Below are positions 30,883-40,589 of a stretch of DNA of 64,000 nt, piece after piece (position 1 is the first letter of the stretch; the number at the start of each line of letters is the position of its first letter). Origin of the DNA: Sporisorium sorghi (Eukaryota; Basidiomycota; Ustilaginomycetes; Ustilaginales; Ustilaginaceae); the NCBI GenBank assembly GCA_023212695.1, contig JALCCG010000075.1:1-64000 (forward strand), given 5' to 3'. A program made the translations under genes and the position numbers. The notes beneath the pieces were generated by a model. The model did no database searches and was not told the origin of the DNA. It was given only the letters and a program-made list of their open reading frames with translations.

Positions 30883-33800
30883 ATGACTTCACAACCACCT
30901 CCCATGGACGAGCGGCAAATGCGCAAACAGCAGATTCGGCCTCGATTCGTCGATCTGGCCGAGCTCGATGATGGTTTTGCCGATGACGGCTCCTTTGAAG
31001 CAAGCAGTCGCAGAGCTGCACTTGACTCTATCAGCAATTGGCCACCAGCTGCTACGGTCGTCCGCAAGAAACCTCCTGCCATCGCCTCTTCCAGCAAAGC
31101 AGCAACGTCAACTTCGACCGCAGAGGCACCGAAAGCCTTGAAGAAGGCCACAGTAGACGACGCTGAGGACTCAGCGCCAGAACGCGCTTCTTCTTCGTCG
31201 AGTGGCAAGGTGCGACAGACCTCGGACCGAACGCAGGACCAACCACGAGCAAAGACCGTGCGTTTCGATGCCGAAACATTGGAGGCAGACGACACAGCAG
31301 CAGAGCCCACACCTCCACCACGAGCAACGCTGAATCTCGCAGGATCTATGATCGGTAGCATTCAGGAGCGACCGGCCGGAGAGAGGAGATCAAAGCCAAA
31401 AGACTCGTCCCGATCCAAACCTTCCGCGTCCCGCTTCGTAGTCAGGAGAAGGATGGACGAGGACCTGCAGAAGCACGAAGAGCAGCGACAACAGAGGCTC
31501 CAGCAATTGGAAGCTCCCGAAGGACAAGAGCCCGGCACTGGCTTCCCTGTGGTATCGCACCGCGACCAGATCACACCCATCCTCCCACCTTCTGTCAACA
31601 GCCGCAAGCAACAGTACACCGAAGACATTGACGCCGTCGAGGCCCCACAACGAGATGCTCTAGCAACGCAGACAGCCTTGGCCGAGGCGAAGGCAGATGG
31701 GACTCACACAGCGTCCAGCGCCGCAGAAGGCCAATCTGCCACGCCAGCTGAAGACGAGGAATGGCTCGACGAGGCCGGCAGGCCCATGTCGGCCTTCAGA
31801 AAGTCGCGCCTACTTCGACAAGGGCAACGACCACCGTCGGTTCGATCGAAAGCCAAGCACCAAGCAAGCGTAACGCAAGATGCCCGAGATGTTCCAGCCT
31901 TCAAGCCAGATCCATCGAGGGATCCTGGTGGAGGTGCCGATATCGACGTCATCAACGCAGTGCTGTCCGACGTCTCACGGGAGAATGACCAGAAACTGCG
32001 TCAGATGAGCGCGGCCGAGGTCTCCGATGAGCTTCGAAGTCTCGAAAGCCTCTTTGGCAAAGACATGCTCGAGGCTCTCCGCAATCGAAAGAGCGCCAGC
32101 ACTTCGCAGCAATCTGCACAGAGCACCAACAACACCGCAGCATCCAACCCACCGCAGGCGAAGCCAAACTCAGCAGGCGTTAAGAGCATGCCTTCTCAGG
32201 AGGAAGACGAGGACAAGGAGGGTCCGCTTGCGATCAAGCGTCAATACTTCCCCTCCGAGCCTGAAGGGCCCAACCCTTCCATCGAGTGGATGATGCCAAA
32301 GCCTTTGCAAACATCCACGTCTACCGATTTGCGCTTCAACTTTTCCGGCAAACTCTTGCAACGAGGCGTCCAGACTGACGAGACGTATCTGTCTGGACTG
32401 CATCACCATGGCGACGATCAGGACACTCCCGGCTACACCTTTGCTGAGCTCATCCACCTGCTGCGAAGCACCGTCGCAGCGCAGCGACAACTCGCTCTCA
32501 ACGTTCTTGGTCGAATCTGCGAAGAGCATCCGGCCTTTGGTGGGACTGACAACACTGAGGTAGCCCCTGCAACAGCCTTGTTGAACGAACATGCTTTGTT
32601 GCTGAGGGCAAGAGTCATCTCCCTCTCGCGTTGGCTGTTGGGCGATCGGCACTTCACCGTACGAGCAGCGGCGCTGCGATGCCTCGCCAGCGCAGTCAGA
32701 TCGCTACCTTCAGGTATCTCGATTCCCCTTGGTTCTGGTCAGGAACTCAACTTCAATCGCCTGATGCGGAAGAACAAGGAAGATTTCGAGGATCAAGACG
32801 ATCATGCCGACGCGAGCGAAGTAGAGCGTAGCATTCAAAAGGATTGGGCCAACGTGATGCTCGAATCCAATCTCGTCGACCTGTTCCTGGACCGCACGGA
32901 CAGCGTCATCACTTCCAAGTGGGAAGCGGAACTCGCATTGGAGTTGCTGCTCCGCATTGCATCCTGCTCGGCATCCCATGCAACGCGGATGTTCGAGAAG
33001 GATCCACGAAAGCTGTCGGACTTTGTCATCCACCTCGGTCTTAAGGTATCTTGGCCGCCAGTGCCAGCTGAGGCCTCCTTGGCTGATGTAACAGCGCCAC
33101 GACCGAGCTCGTTGCCCTCGATCACAGCTGTGCGACTGCTGCACCAAGGCATCCTCAGCGACCGCAAGATTGCAGAGGAGATTGTACTGAATGGCAGCAT
33201 CGAGCATCTCCTGCGCTTCGTCGTGACGCCGCCGTGGAAGGTTGAGGGCGATTGGGTATCTGACGATGTAGCTGGCGACGCAATCGTTGTGCTGGCTTAC
33301 CAGATCTTTGACGAGGTGCTTCAGCTGTTCGTCTCGCTGGCGTCGTACGGCTTCTTTGCATCGGTCGTCGCAAGGACCTGGGACTTGTGGCAAGAGAGCA
33401 GCTCGTGGGCTATCAAGCAGCTGATGGGCAACGACGAGGCCGCCTCGACCAAGGACTGGATCCTCGAAGCGAGGAGCACGGCGGCGCAGCGCATCTTTGA
33501 GGTGCTTGCCGCTTGGACGCGCTGTGCCTTGGATCCGCACGAGCTCATGACTGCGCACGACATCACCTGGACGCAGGTGCGAGACTGGATCGAACCGATA
33601 CAAGATGCTGCTCGAGATTCGGCCAATCGAGGCGTAACACGGACGTCCGTCCAGGCGCCAGCCTTCGGAGCTCTTTGTGCCCACGTTGACGCCTGGCTTC
33701 GATGTGCGATCGGCAAGGAGCCTGTCCTTCTTCAAAAGTGTCTCGAGTCGTGTAAGAAGGTCGTCTCGCAGTGTCAGCAGCCCATCTCGCAACACCTCCT

Positions 33801-35589
33801 CAACGTGCTCAGGCTCTTCTCGTCGGCTCCAACAGAAGCCGTGGCACTGGACGAGGCCGAACAAGCCTGCCGTGCCTGTCACAACTACCTCGACCTCACC
33901 GAGACTCTGGCTCGCGCCGAGCACGTCATGTCGAGCCAAGCACCCGGAGAGCCAAATTCGTCCACTGCAGCACGCACGGCCATGAAGCAAGAGAGTCTAG
34001 CTCTGATCGCTTGCGGCCCGGTGTGGCAAGCCTTGCAGAGCTTGGATTCGCGGGCATCGGGACGACACGTCTATCGACAGACTTTCTCTGACTTTGTCGC
34101 TGCAGCTTTGACAGCGTCATCTGGAGATGGAAGCGATCTTGCAGTGGAGCTGGCCGCCATCACACGTCTTGATGTGCGCCATGCTTCTCGAGTTGCTCGG
34201 ATCGTACTGCGTGCCGCGGAGACACTCGCTGGAGCTGAGATCGCTCAGATTTTGCGGCCTTTCCTGTTGGAGTGTATCCTCGGCGCCAATCGCTTGCCTG
34301 AAGCGGACCAATCAAGGACGGTCGAGCGCCGCGATGCCTTGCCGCTGTCACAAGTTCGTTCTTTGTTCAGGCCGAGCAGGAGCGAAGGTGATGATGTTGC
34401 TGCTAAGCCCGCGGCTCGCGAGGACGTTAACGACGACGCCGACGATGAGGATGACGACGACGACGAAGAAGAAAAGGATGTCGACCCCATCGCGGGCTCC
34501 AAGCTGTGGAAATGCCCAGCAAGCGGCCTGCCCCTTCGCGCTGACTGGCCGCTGCTCGCACTCGACGACCTGCTGCACAGCGCCAACACGGCCGTGTTCA
34601 ACCGCCCCGACAACCTGGAAGAGGGTTGGAAGCCGAGTGAGCTCGACATGGTGCAAGCGTCTCTCCAGCTTGCTGTGGCTGTTTTCCGGAGCCTGCTCCT
34701 GCGATCCAAAGCCCTGGACGCTGAGGGCGACGACGGCACGGCGACGGCCGAAGCGAGCGCGATCCTCAGCAGCCTCCCCAGCCCCGAGCAGATCCTGCTG
34801 GGCGTGATGAAAGTATTCATGCTTGAAAAGGACCAGCCGGACACGTTCACCGCCAAAACCGCTGCCGGCCTCAAGCAGCAAAAACCAACGGGGTCACTCA
34901 CGGGCCGCGACCTCTTCCGCGAGCCCGCGATCGCATCCGAGCTCACCGCTCTGCTCGACATCGCCGAGGAGCTGGTCTCCCTCCGCCTCGTTCACACCCA
35001 CAATGCAGTCATGAGCACGGTGACGCTCGACGCGTGGACGGCGCGCACCTACTCCGGCGGGTCCATGTCGTTCTACCAGTTCTTCACGGACCTCGTAGGG
35101 CTGTGGGACGCAGTTTCGTTCGGCGACGCCAACTTTGCGCGTGCTGTTATGACAATTGCCAACGCGGGGAAGAGCGGTGCGCTGGAGGGCGCGGGCGGTA
35201 TAGCGGTGGATTTCCGCAGGCTCGTGTGGAATGATTACAGCGACAGCCTGCGCAGTGTCCCGAGTGGGCGGGTGCCAGGGTGGTTGTTGCGCTGGACGGA
35301 GACGGACGAGGATATGCTCGAGCATTACTGCAGGTATCTGGTGAGCGCGAAAGGGGGGAGGTCGATGGCGTGGGATGTTGCGAAGCATCATGTGGGCGAA
35401 GCGCTGAGGAGGGTGGATCAGGCGGGCGCGGAGGCGGAGAAGAGCGGCTTGAGGAGGACAGTGGGGATCGTGAGGTCGCTATTCGCGGCTAAGGGTGAAG
35501 GGTTGCTGCGGGAGGTGCTGGGAGGGGAGGATGAGGCGCTGGTGCAGCGTTTGGTTGCGCGACTGGGTGTCTCTGGAGCGGCTCAGTGA
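30883..35589 (+). CDS. RPAP1: RNA polymerase II-associated protein 1 (RPAP1-like)
   Basis: 1568-residue single-exon protein, ATG at 30883. RPAP1 (yeast Rba50) works in cytoplasmic assembly and nuclear import of RNA polymerase II. The N-terminus is disordered and charged. The RPAP1 N domain is at about residues 357-405 (VSRENDQKLRQMSAAEVSDE, then LESLFGKDMLEALRNRK). The RPAP1 C domain begins near 480 with DLRFNFSGKLLQRG, the family hallmark, followed by YTFAELIHLLRSTVAAQRQL. The rest is a long helical-repeat-like region to the end, broken by an acidic Asp/Glu block at about 1185-1205. The length is close to animal RPAP1 (about 1400), far longer than yeast Rba50, which retains only the short conserved parts. 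Confidence 0.9.
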   Translation: MTSQPPPMDERQMRKQQIRPRFVDLAELDDGFADDGSFEASSRRAALDSISNWPPAATVVRKKPPAIASSSKAATSTSTAEAPKALKKATVDDAEDSAPERASSSSSGKVRQTSDRTQDQPRAKTVRFDAETLEADDTAAEPTPPPRATLNLAGSMIGSIQERPAGERRSKPKDSSRSKPSASRFVVRRRMDEDLQKHEEQRQQRLQQLEAPEGQEPGTGFPVVSHRDQITPILPPSVNSRKQQYTEDIDAVEAPQRDALATQTALAEAKADGTHTASSAAEGQSATPAEDEEWLDEAGRPMSAFRKSRLLRQGQRPPSVRSKAKHQASVTQDARDVPAFKPDPSRDPGGGADIDVINAVLSDVSRENDQKLRQMSAAEVSDELRSLESLFGKDMLEALRNRKSASTSQQSAQSTNNTAASNPPQAKPNSAGVKSMPSQEEDEDKEGPLAIKRQYFPSEPEGPNPSIEWMMPKPLQTSTSTDLRFNFSGKLLQRGVQTDETYLSGLHHHGDDQDTPGYTFAELIHLLRSTVAAQRQLALNVLGRICEEHPAFGGTDNTEVAPATALLNEHALLLRARVISLSRWLLGDRHFTVRAAALRCLASAVRSLPSGISIPLGSGQELNFNRLMRKNKEDFEDQDDHADASEVERSIQKDWANVMLESNLVDLFLDRTDSVITSKWEAELALELLLRIASCSASHATRMFEKDPRKLSDFVIHLGLKVSWPPVPAEASLADVTAPRPSSLPSITAVRLLHQGILSDRKIAEEIVLNGSIEHLLRFVVTPPWKVEGDWVSDDVAGDAIVVLAYQIFDEVLQLFVSLASYGFFASVVARTWDLWQESSSWAIKQLMGNDEAASTKDWILEARSTAAQRIFEVLAAWTRCALDPHELMTAHDITWTQVRDWIEPIQDAARDSANRGVTRTSVQAPAFGALCAHVDAWLRCAIGKEPVLLQKCLESCKKVVSQCQQPISQHLLNVLRLFSSAPTEAVALDEAEQACRACHNYLDLTETLARAEHVMSSQAPGEPNSSTAARTAMKQESLALIACGPVWQALQSLDSRASGRHVYRQTFSDFVAAALTASSGDGSDLAVELAAITRLDVRHASRVARIVLRAAETLAGAEIAQILRPFLLECILGANRLPEADQSRTVERRDALPLSQVRSLFRPSRSEGDDVAAKPAAREDVNDDADDEDDDDDEEEKDVDPIAGSKLWKCPASGLPLRADWPLLALDDLLHSANTAVFNRPDNLEEGWKPSELDMVQASLQLAVAVFRSLLLRSKALDAEGDDGTATAEASAILSSLPSPEQILLGVMKVFMLEKDQPDTFTAKTAAGLKQQKPTGSLTGRDLFREPAIASELTALLDIAEELVSLRLVHTHNAVMSTVTLDAWTARTYSGGSMSFYQFFTDLVGLWDAVSFGDANFARAVMTIANAGKSGALEGAGGIAVDFRRLVWNDYSDSLRSVPSGRVPGWLLRWTETDEDMLEHYCRYLVSAKGGRSMAWDVAKHHVGEALRRVDQAGAEAEKSGLRRTVGIVRSLFAAKGEGLLREVLGGEDEALVQRLVARLGVSGAAQ

Positions 35590-35702
35590 GCGCCAGTCAA
35601 TGTCACACCACAACTGACTGAAGAGAATGTGGTTTTGAAAGATACAAGTACAACAGGAGCTCGAGAGCTTGACCCTGCATTGAATGCTAGAAACGAAACC
35701 GC

Positions 35703-36695
35703 CTATGCAGGCTGGACGGAGGACCTCGCCGACCCAGCTCTCGAAGCAGCCGCACCACCCTTTGGCTTCCCTTTCCCCTTCCCTCCACCGCCCTTCCCGC
35801 CCGCACCACCCTTCGCTTTCCCCTTGCCACCCTTGCTCGGTTTCCCGCCATCCTCATCATCGTCGACGTCCAAATCCTCCAAATCAGCGCCCTGTGACGC
35901 TCCCTCCGTATTCGACGTCGGCGGCGGCAGGTTATCCGTCTGCATAGCACCCGCACGCTCCGCGGCCTCTTCGACACCACCCACGCGTCTCGCTTCCGTC
36001 ACCACCTTGTCCGCATACAGCAGCTGCTCCATACGTCCCAGTTTCTTAGCCTCGACATCCTTGCGGAGCGCATGGCGGAAGTCTTCCAGCTTGAGCCGCA
36101 GCCGATGCGGCGCTCTTGGAGGCAGGGTATGCGGCACACCGTCCACATCGTTAAGCACGCCGTTACTGGGATGCTGGGACTGCTCGAACGTGGCGCCGAA
36201 CGCACTGGAGCTGTCGCTGATCGCACCGGTGCCCAGCCCGAGCGCATACGGGCTCGGACGTGCGCGGCAGCAGAGGTCGGTGATAAAGTCGACCGTCATC
36301 TCCTCCATGAGCGCAACCGCGTCCGGGTCCGGATTGGGCGCATCGCCGTACGCGTACATCAAGTTGCGCAGATCGCGCGCGAACAGGTTGCGGTGGTTGA
36401 ACGGCCGCCGCCCGCGGAGCTGCGCTGCTGCTGCGGGGGGAAGATCGGACGTTGTTGATGATGAGGGGAGGACGCCGGAGGAGAGGGCGAGGGCGGGATG
36501 GACGAAAGGCACGGCGGTGGCGCCGTGCGTCTGTGTCGGTTTGGCGCCTCGTGCTGGTTGGGCAGATGAGCGGCTACCGCCTGTGGCTGCGGCGGCGATC
36601 GTGCTGGTGGCGGGCCCGGATTGCGGGTGCAGCGAGGAGCCCTGCCTTTGACGAGCGCCGCCGCGCTGTACCGTGCGCGTCGGGGTCGGAGGCAT
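35703..36695 (-). CDS. TAF13: TFIID subunit TAF13 with an interrupted histone fold
   Basis: 330 residues, single exon, ATG at 36695. TAF13 pairs with TAF11 through a histone fold and binds TBP. The first half of the fold is at about 100-145 (HRNLFARDLRNLMYAYGDAP, ALMEEMTVDFITDLC) and the last helix is at about 199-225 (LKLEDFRHALRKD, KKLGRMEQLL). Between them sits an insert of about 45 Ser/Gly/Pro-rich residues absent from short TAF13 proteins. The N-terminal 95 residues are disordered, and the C-terminal ~60 residues are acidic then Gly/Lys repeats (GKGKAKGGAGGKGGGGKG). Typical TAF13 is about 125-170 residues, so this one is about twice the usual size. It is convergent with RPAP1, with 113 bases between the stops. 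Confidence 0.88.
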   Translation of the reverse strand: MPPTPTRTVQRGGARQRQGSSLHPQSGPATSTIAAAATGGSRSSAQPARGAKPTQTHGATAVPFVHPALALSSGVLPSSSTTSDLPPAAAAQLRGRRPFNHRNLFARDLRNLMYAYGDAPNPDPDAVALMEEMTVDFITDLCCRARPSPYALGLGTGAISDSSSAFGATFEQSQHPSNGVLNDVDGVPHTLPPRAPHRLRLKLEDFRHALRKDVEAKKLGRMEQLLYADKVVTEARRVGGVEEAAERAGAMQTDNLPPPTSNTEGASQGADLEDLDVDDDEDGGKPSKGGKGKAKGGAGGKGGGGKGKGKPKGGAAASRAGSARSSVQPA

Positions 36696-37743
36696 GTTGG
36701 ATGGTGGATGTGCGCGGCCGACGCGGCTCAGCGGCGAAGAATTCGGGAAGGGTCGAATGGAGGTCGGATCAACAGGCTCGCATGCTGGAGTGAGATAGAA
36801 TGAATGTCGAAGAGAAGAAGCAAGTGAAGACGCAAAGATGCAGCTCGAGAACTGACAGTCTGGTTCGGAACTCGGCCTCGGCATTCACTCGCACGGGAGA
36901 GCTGACTAGGCAGAATGACGAATTTCTGCGCGCACGGGGCTCGCACGACCTCTGTCTTTCCACGGAAACTCAGCACCATTGGTCTGTGAAATGAAGCGGG
37001 CGCGCCAAATTTCACACCAAAACAAAAGTTGCGCTTTTCAGGGTCCACTCTGCGCTGATAACGACAACGCATGAGAACCCTGCATGGCAAGAGAGAGAAC
37101 ACAGGTCGGCTGCCCTTGCTTGACTCGGATCCCAACCAACACTCGGGACGTTGACTATGGCGCACCTTGCTTGCGACTCTGACGAGCTCCTGAGATTTGG
37201 CAAGAAGCGATCTCCTGTGCCGCCAGGAGTCGCATATAAATTTACTGTATGCGATCGTGTGATTATTGTCTGAATTGGCCAAGCCGAAGTGTGTCTGTGT
37301 GTGTTCAAAAAGGGGCTGCTGCGCCAACAAAGGAAAAGCCTCGGCACTCGTCTGGTCTCCGGCCAAAGCGTTGTGTGATTAGCCAGTTGATCAGCTTTTT
37401 GGCACATTGATCGGCTGTGATTCGGTGGAGAGTGAGTTGATCGACTGCGCCTGCCCTCTGCGTCGTTCACGCATTCAAGCGTGTGCAACCCTAAGCCACG
37501 TCTCACGGCCTCTCTCTCTCTGCTCGAAGTGAAAAGCTGAGTCGAGATAACCTCACCGGCCTCGAACACAGCGCGGAACTCGCATTGCGCCTCTCTCTCA
37601 CTCTCTCTTTCTCTCGCTCTCTCGCTCTCACTTCCACTTCCTCCTTATCCTACCAAATATATACACATTCTCAACCCCGCATTCACCCTTGCTTCAGCAT
37701 CACCATAGCGCCTCCATCTCTTGAGAGCGTCGCCAATCCGACC
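36696..37743. other. Divergent 1-kb region between TAF13 and the FHA gene
   Basis: About 1.05 kb between outward-facing ATGs. It contains a TATAAA at 37235-37240, a CT-rich tract at about 37590-37630 and a TATATA at 37659-37664. A minus-strand frame at 36728-37366 spans part of it but has no protein-like features and was not called. Confidence 0.5.
37659..37664 (+). promoter_or_regulatory. TATA-like motif 80 bases before the FHA-protein ATG
   Basis: TATATA in the context AAATATATACAC, just downstream of a CT-rich tract. The spacing to the ATG at 37744 is short, so it may be leader sequence instead of a core promoter. Confidence 0.3.
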
Positions 37744-39354
37744 ATGTCCGCTCCCGCCTCTACCACCGGCTATGAGCTGGTGTGGGTCAACCCGTCGCCC
37801 ACAGGACCCACCGAGCGCACCCGCCATGACCCGCAGAACTACTCGGTCATTCGCATCCCTCCTGGCAAGACCAAAATGGTCTCCCGCACCAGCGTCGAAA
37901 CCACCACCGTCCCCGTCAACGACCTCGGCGATACCATCTCTTTCCCCGGCGCCAAGGTCGTATCCCGCGAGCATGCCAGGTTCGAGTGGCAGGATGGCAC
38001 GCTCATCATCAAGGACCTCGGCTCCACCCACGGCACCTTTGTGTCTCATCGCCGTGCCAAGTTTTCCGACAGCGATGTCATCGTCGAGACGGCTCCGCAG
38101 GCGAGCAAGAAGCGCGTCGAGGGCATCCTTGCTCTTCAGGATGGCGATTTGATCGAGTTTGGTCGCAACTGCGTTCGCTCTGACAGCACGTATCACCCCG
38201 TCCGATGCTATCTCCGTCTCGCTGGCCAGCCCGCTCCTGCCCCAAGCATTGCCCCCTTTGCCAGGAGCGGAGCTTTCCGCGTCCCTGATGATGTGCTCGA
38301 CTCTGATTCCGACGTCGTCAGTATCCCCGGTGACGTCTTCAAGCGCAACGAGATTCCCGTTTTCATTACAGAGGCGCAGCGCACCCCACGCATCGAGGCT
38401 CCTGTGGCGCCCGCAGCCCCCGCACCTGCGGCAGAGACGCCTCGCGAGATTGTCGATCTGACCAGCGACGACGAAGATCAGGACCCCGACAGCTACGATC
38501 TCACCTTTGACTCGGACGCATCCGAGGATGAGCGCGCCGCCGATTCGGACGGATCGGCCTCCGACGGCCACGATGATCTCAACGCCAACCTCTTTGACGA
38601 TACCGACTCTGGATCCGACATTGACGACCCATTCGACTTTTCCACTGTGCCCTGGCGCCACGAAATCGACGAGGTCGCCCGCGAGCAGGCGGACCTCCAG
38701 CGCGAGGCTCTGGATGCTCGAAACCAGGGCGACGCCTACATGGCTCGATACAAAGCTCAGGTGCCCGACTCGCCGGCCACCTCTGTCGAAGCCGACTCTC
38801 CCACTCTCGACGCCGCAAAGAAGAGAAGCGTCAGTCCCCTGGCCGCGCTGCCGAAGCTGATTGACAGCGTAGCCGAAGCATCCGCCCCTAACGATGCTGC
38901 TGTCGCCACAACGGAGCCTGAGAATACTGCTCAGCCGAAGGAGACCGAGCCTCTCCTCTCTTCGCCCCAGAAGCGAAAGCTGGACGCTGAAGACACTGCA
39001 GAGGCGACGGGCGAGACAGCTCGGCCTGTATCTGCGACGGCCGCTACTGCCAGCCTCGGGGCTCCTCAAACGGTCGACGGACCGCGAGGCTCAGGCTCCT
39101 TCTCTTCGGCTTGTACTTCCCTTTCCCCCTCGCCCAGCAAAAAGATGCGCCTTTCGAACGATAAAGCTCAAGACGACGACGAGACCCGCACTGGCACGAC
39201 TCCGTCTCGAGCCCGCAGGATTGGAGCGATTGCGGCCAAGACGTTCCAGGTGACCAGCCTCCTCTCTGCTGGCTTCTTGGCCGGATCGCTCTTTACATTC
39301 AAGAGCATGATGAATGCCGCTGCTGCTGCCAACGCTGCTGGATATGGCAAGTAG
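37744..39354 (+). CDS. FHA-domain protein with possible C-terminal membrane anchor
   Basis: 536 residues, single exon, ATG at 37744. An FHA phosphothreonine-binding domain occupies about residues 33-165. Its conserved core reads VSREHARF (the SxxH turn, 73-80) and GSTHGTFV (93-100), with LQDGDLIEFG later; the last loop has THGT where most FHA domains have NGT. A long acidic and Ser-rich middle follows (DLTSDDEDQDPDSYDL and similar). Near the C-terminus a basic patch (SRARRIGAIAAK) precedes a hydrophobic stretch, QVTSLLSAGFLAGSLFTF, that could be a tail anchor. SLMAP and yeast Far9/Far10 of the STRIPAK complex combine FHA with a tail anchor, but their long coiled coil is not evident here, so orthology is not claimed. 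Confidence 0.85.
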   Translation: MSAPASTTGYELVWVNPSPTGPTERTRHDPQNYSVIRIPPGKTKMVSRTSVETTTVPVNDLGDTISFPGAKVVSREHARFEWQDGTLIIKDLGSTHGTFVSHRRAKFSDSDVIVETAPQASKKRVEGILALQDGDLIEFGRNCVRSDSTYHPVRCYLRLAGQPAPAPSIAPFARSGAFRVPDDVLDSDSDVVSIPGDVFKRNEIPVFITEAQRTPRIEAPVAPAAPAPAAETPREIVDLTSDDEDQDPDSYDLTFDSDASEDERAADSDGSASDGHDDLNANLFDDTDSGSDIDDPFDFSTVPWRHEIDEVAREQADLQREALDARNQGDAYMARYKAQVPDSPATSVEADSPTLDAAKKRSVSPLAALPKLIDSVAEASAPNDAAVATTEPENTAQPKETEPLLSSPQKRKLDAEDTAEATGETARPVSATAATASLGAPQTVDGPRGSGSFSSACTSLSPSPSKKMRLSNDKAQDDDETRTGTTPSRARRIGAIAAKTFQVTSLLSAGFLAGSLFTFKSMMNAAAAANAAGYGK

Positions 39355-39887
39355 CGAACGAGCGAGCGACCGAGCTCGCACCGCTCCGCCTCTGTTCGTA
39401 ATTGTTTCGATTGATGTCTGTTTTCTCGTGATGCTTCTTGGTGGCACTTACTCGCTCTGGTCGTGCCTTTCCCACTCTGTTCCCCTTGTTCCGTTCCGCT
39501 TGTTCTCGAATCTGTCCGATAGTCCCCGTGTAACGCAATGCCATCCTGTATCCTCGTGCCTCTGGTGAAGCAGCTTGCCTGATGACGTTGTGCATGATCC
39601 GTGCCGATGCGGGCCGAAATGCAGCTGAGGAGGAGCCTACGGTGATGGTGCTTGGGCCCTGTGCATGGTGGGCACAGGCCCCTTTGTGACTCGTGTGTGT
39701 GTGTGTCACAGCCTTTTCTTTTCTTGCCAGACTCTCATCAGTGCTGCGGCCACAGGGTGCGTTTCCCGTCGGTACTTCGGTGCAGCTCAGCCTGGATTCA
39801 CGATTGTTCCGCAGTGGCTTCCACTTGCAGCCCGGCTGCAGAGTTCTCTGTACCCGATCAGCCCGCCAGTTTGGCCAGGAACCTCTC
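39355..39887. other. Intergenic region upstream of the first zinc-knuckle gene
   Basis: 533 bases. It contains a (GT)n run near 39690-39706. The downstream frame is open back to 39693 but has no ATG before 39888, so this is read as leader and promoter. Confidence 0.45.
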
Positions 39888-40589
39888 ATGCCATTCGACC
39901 AGCTTCCACCTCACGAGCACACGAGCAGGGGCCGAGACCTCGGTCCGGGTGTTCTCCTTTTCGTAGTCCCCAAGACAGTCAAAGTGCCCGACCTTGAATC
40001 CAAGATGAATGCCGCAAAAGCTCTTCACGAGCAGCTCGAACGGCTTTACCCCACCGTCGAATGTGGAAGTGTACACTTCGACGAGTATCCCCAGGTGACG
40101 CTGGTGGAGATCAGCTGGCGCAGCGTTTTCGATCGAGACACGGTGCTCGAGCTGCAGGGCGTGCCTCTCAAATTCCTGGCGCGGTCTGCTATCACTCATC
40201 GTAATGAGATCACTGTTGTCGTCTCCAAGGTGCGCGAAAACGAAATCGAGGCGGTGAAATTCGGAATGGTGCCAGCCTTGCGGCCACATCAGATCGTCGA
40301 CGTTTGGAAGACGGAGGCGCAGTACACGCTTCCCATCACGGGCAGGCTGCAGACCAACTTCACAGGCGACATCTACCTGCTCGTCCGGCTCACTACCGGC
40401 GAAGGAAGCGCCGATCCAAGGGGCATCGCCTCCACGCTTCCCGGTTTCGCCAGGGGCCGATATCCCGATGTGGCCCGACGTGAGTATAAGCTCAGCTACG
40501 CCTTTCGTTTCAAGGACCATTGCACACGCTGCAAAAGGACACGTTGTGGCAGACCCCATACCTACATGAGTTGCCCAATGCGCAACTGA
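39888..40589 (+). CDS. Zinc-knuckle protein A, paralogue of the protein at 42929
   Basis: 233 residues, ATG at 39888. The N-terminal half has an alternating helix/strand pattern (TVKVPDLESKMNAAKALHEQ, VTLVEISWRS). The middle carries a block shared with the 42929 gene: ITVVVSKV, then HQIVDVWKTEA, then GDIYLLVRLTT. The C-terminus has a YPDVARREYKLSYAFRFKDHC segment (partly shared) and ends in a cysteine cluster, CTRCKRTRCGRPHTYMSCP, resembling a CCHC zinc knuckle. It lacks the second, canonical knuckle and acidic tail of its paralogue and stops a few residues after the first. The layout resembles Gag/ORF1 proteins of retroelements, so it may be a domesticated or decaying element gene. Function unknown. 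Confidence 0.6.
   Translation: MPFDQLPPHEHTSRGRDLGPGVLLFVVPKTVKVPDLESKMNAAKALHEQLERLYPTVECGSVHFDEYPQVTLVEISWRSVFDRDTVLELQGVPLKFLARSAITHRNEITVVVSKVRENEIEAVKFGMVPALRPHQIVDVWKTEAQYTLPITGRLQTNFTGDIYLLVRLTTGEGSADPRGIASTLPGFARGRYPDVARREYKLSYAFRFKDHCTRCKRTRCGRPHTYMSCPMRN

Noticed and set aside
36728..37366. 212-codon minus-strand frame in the TAF13/FHA intergenic region
   Set aside because: Overlaps the TAF13 start region, has no domain-like pattern and sits in presumed promoter sequence.
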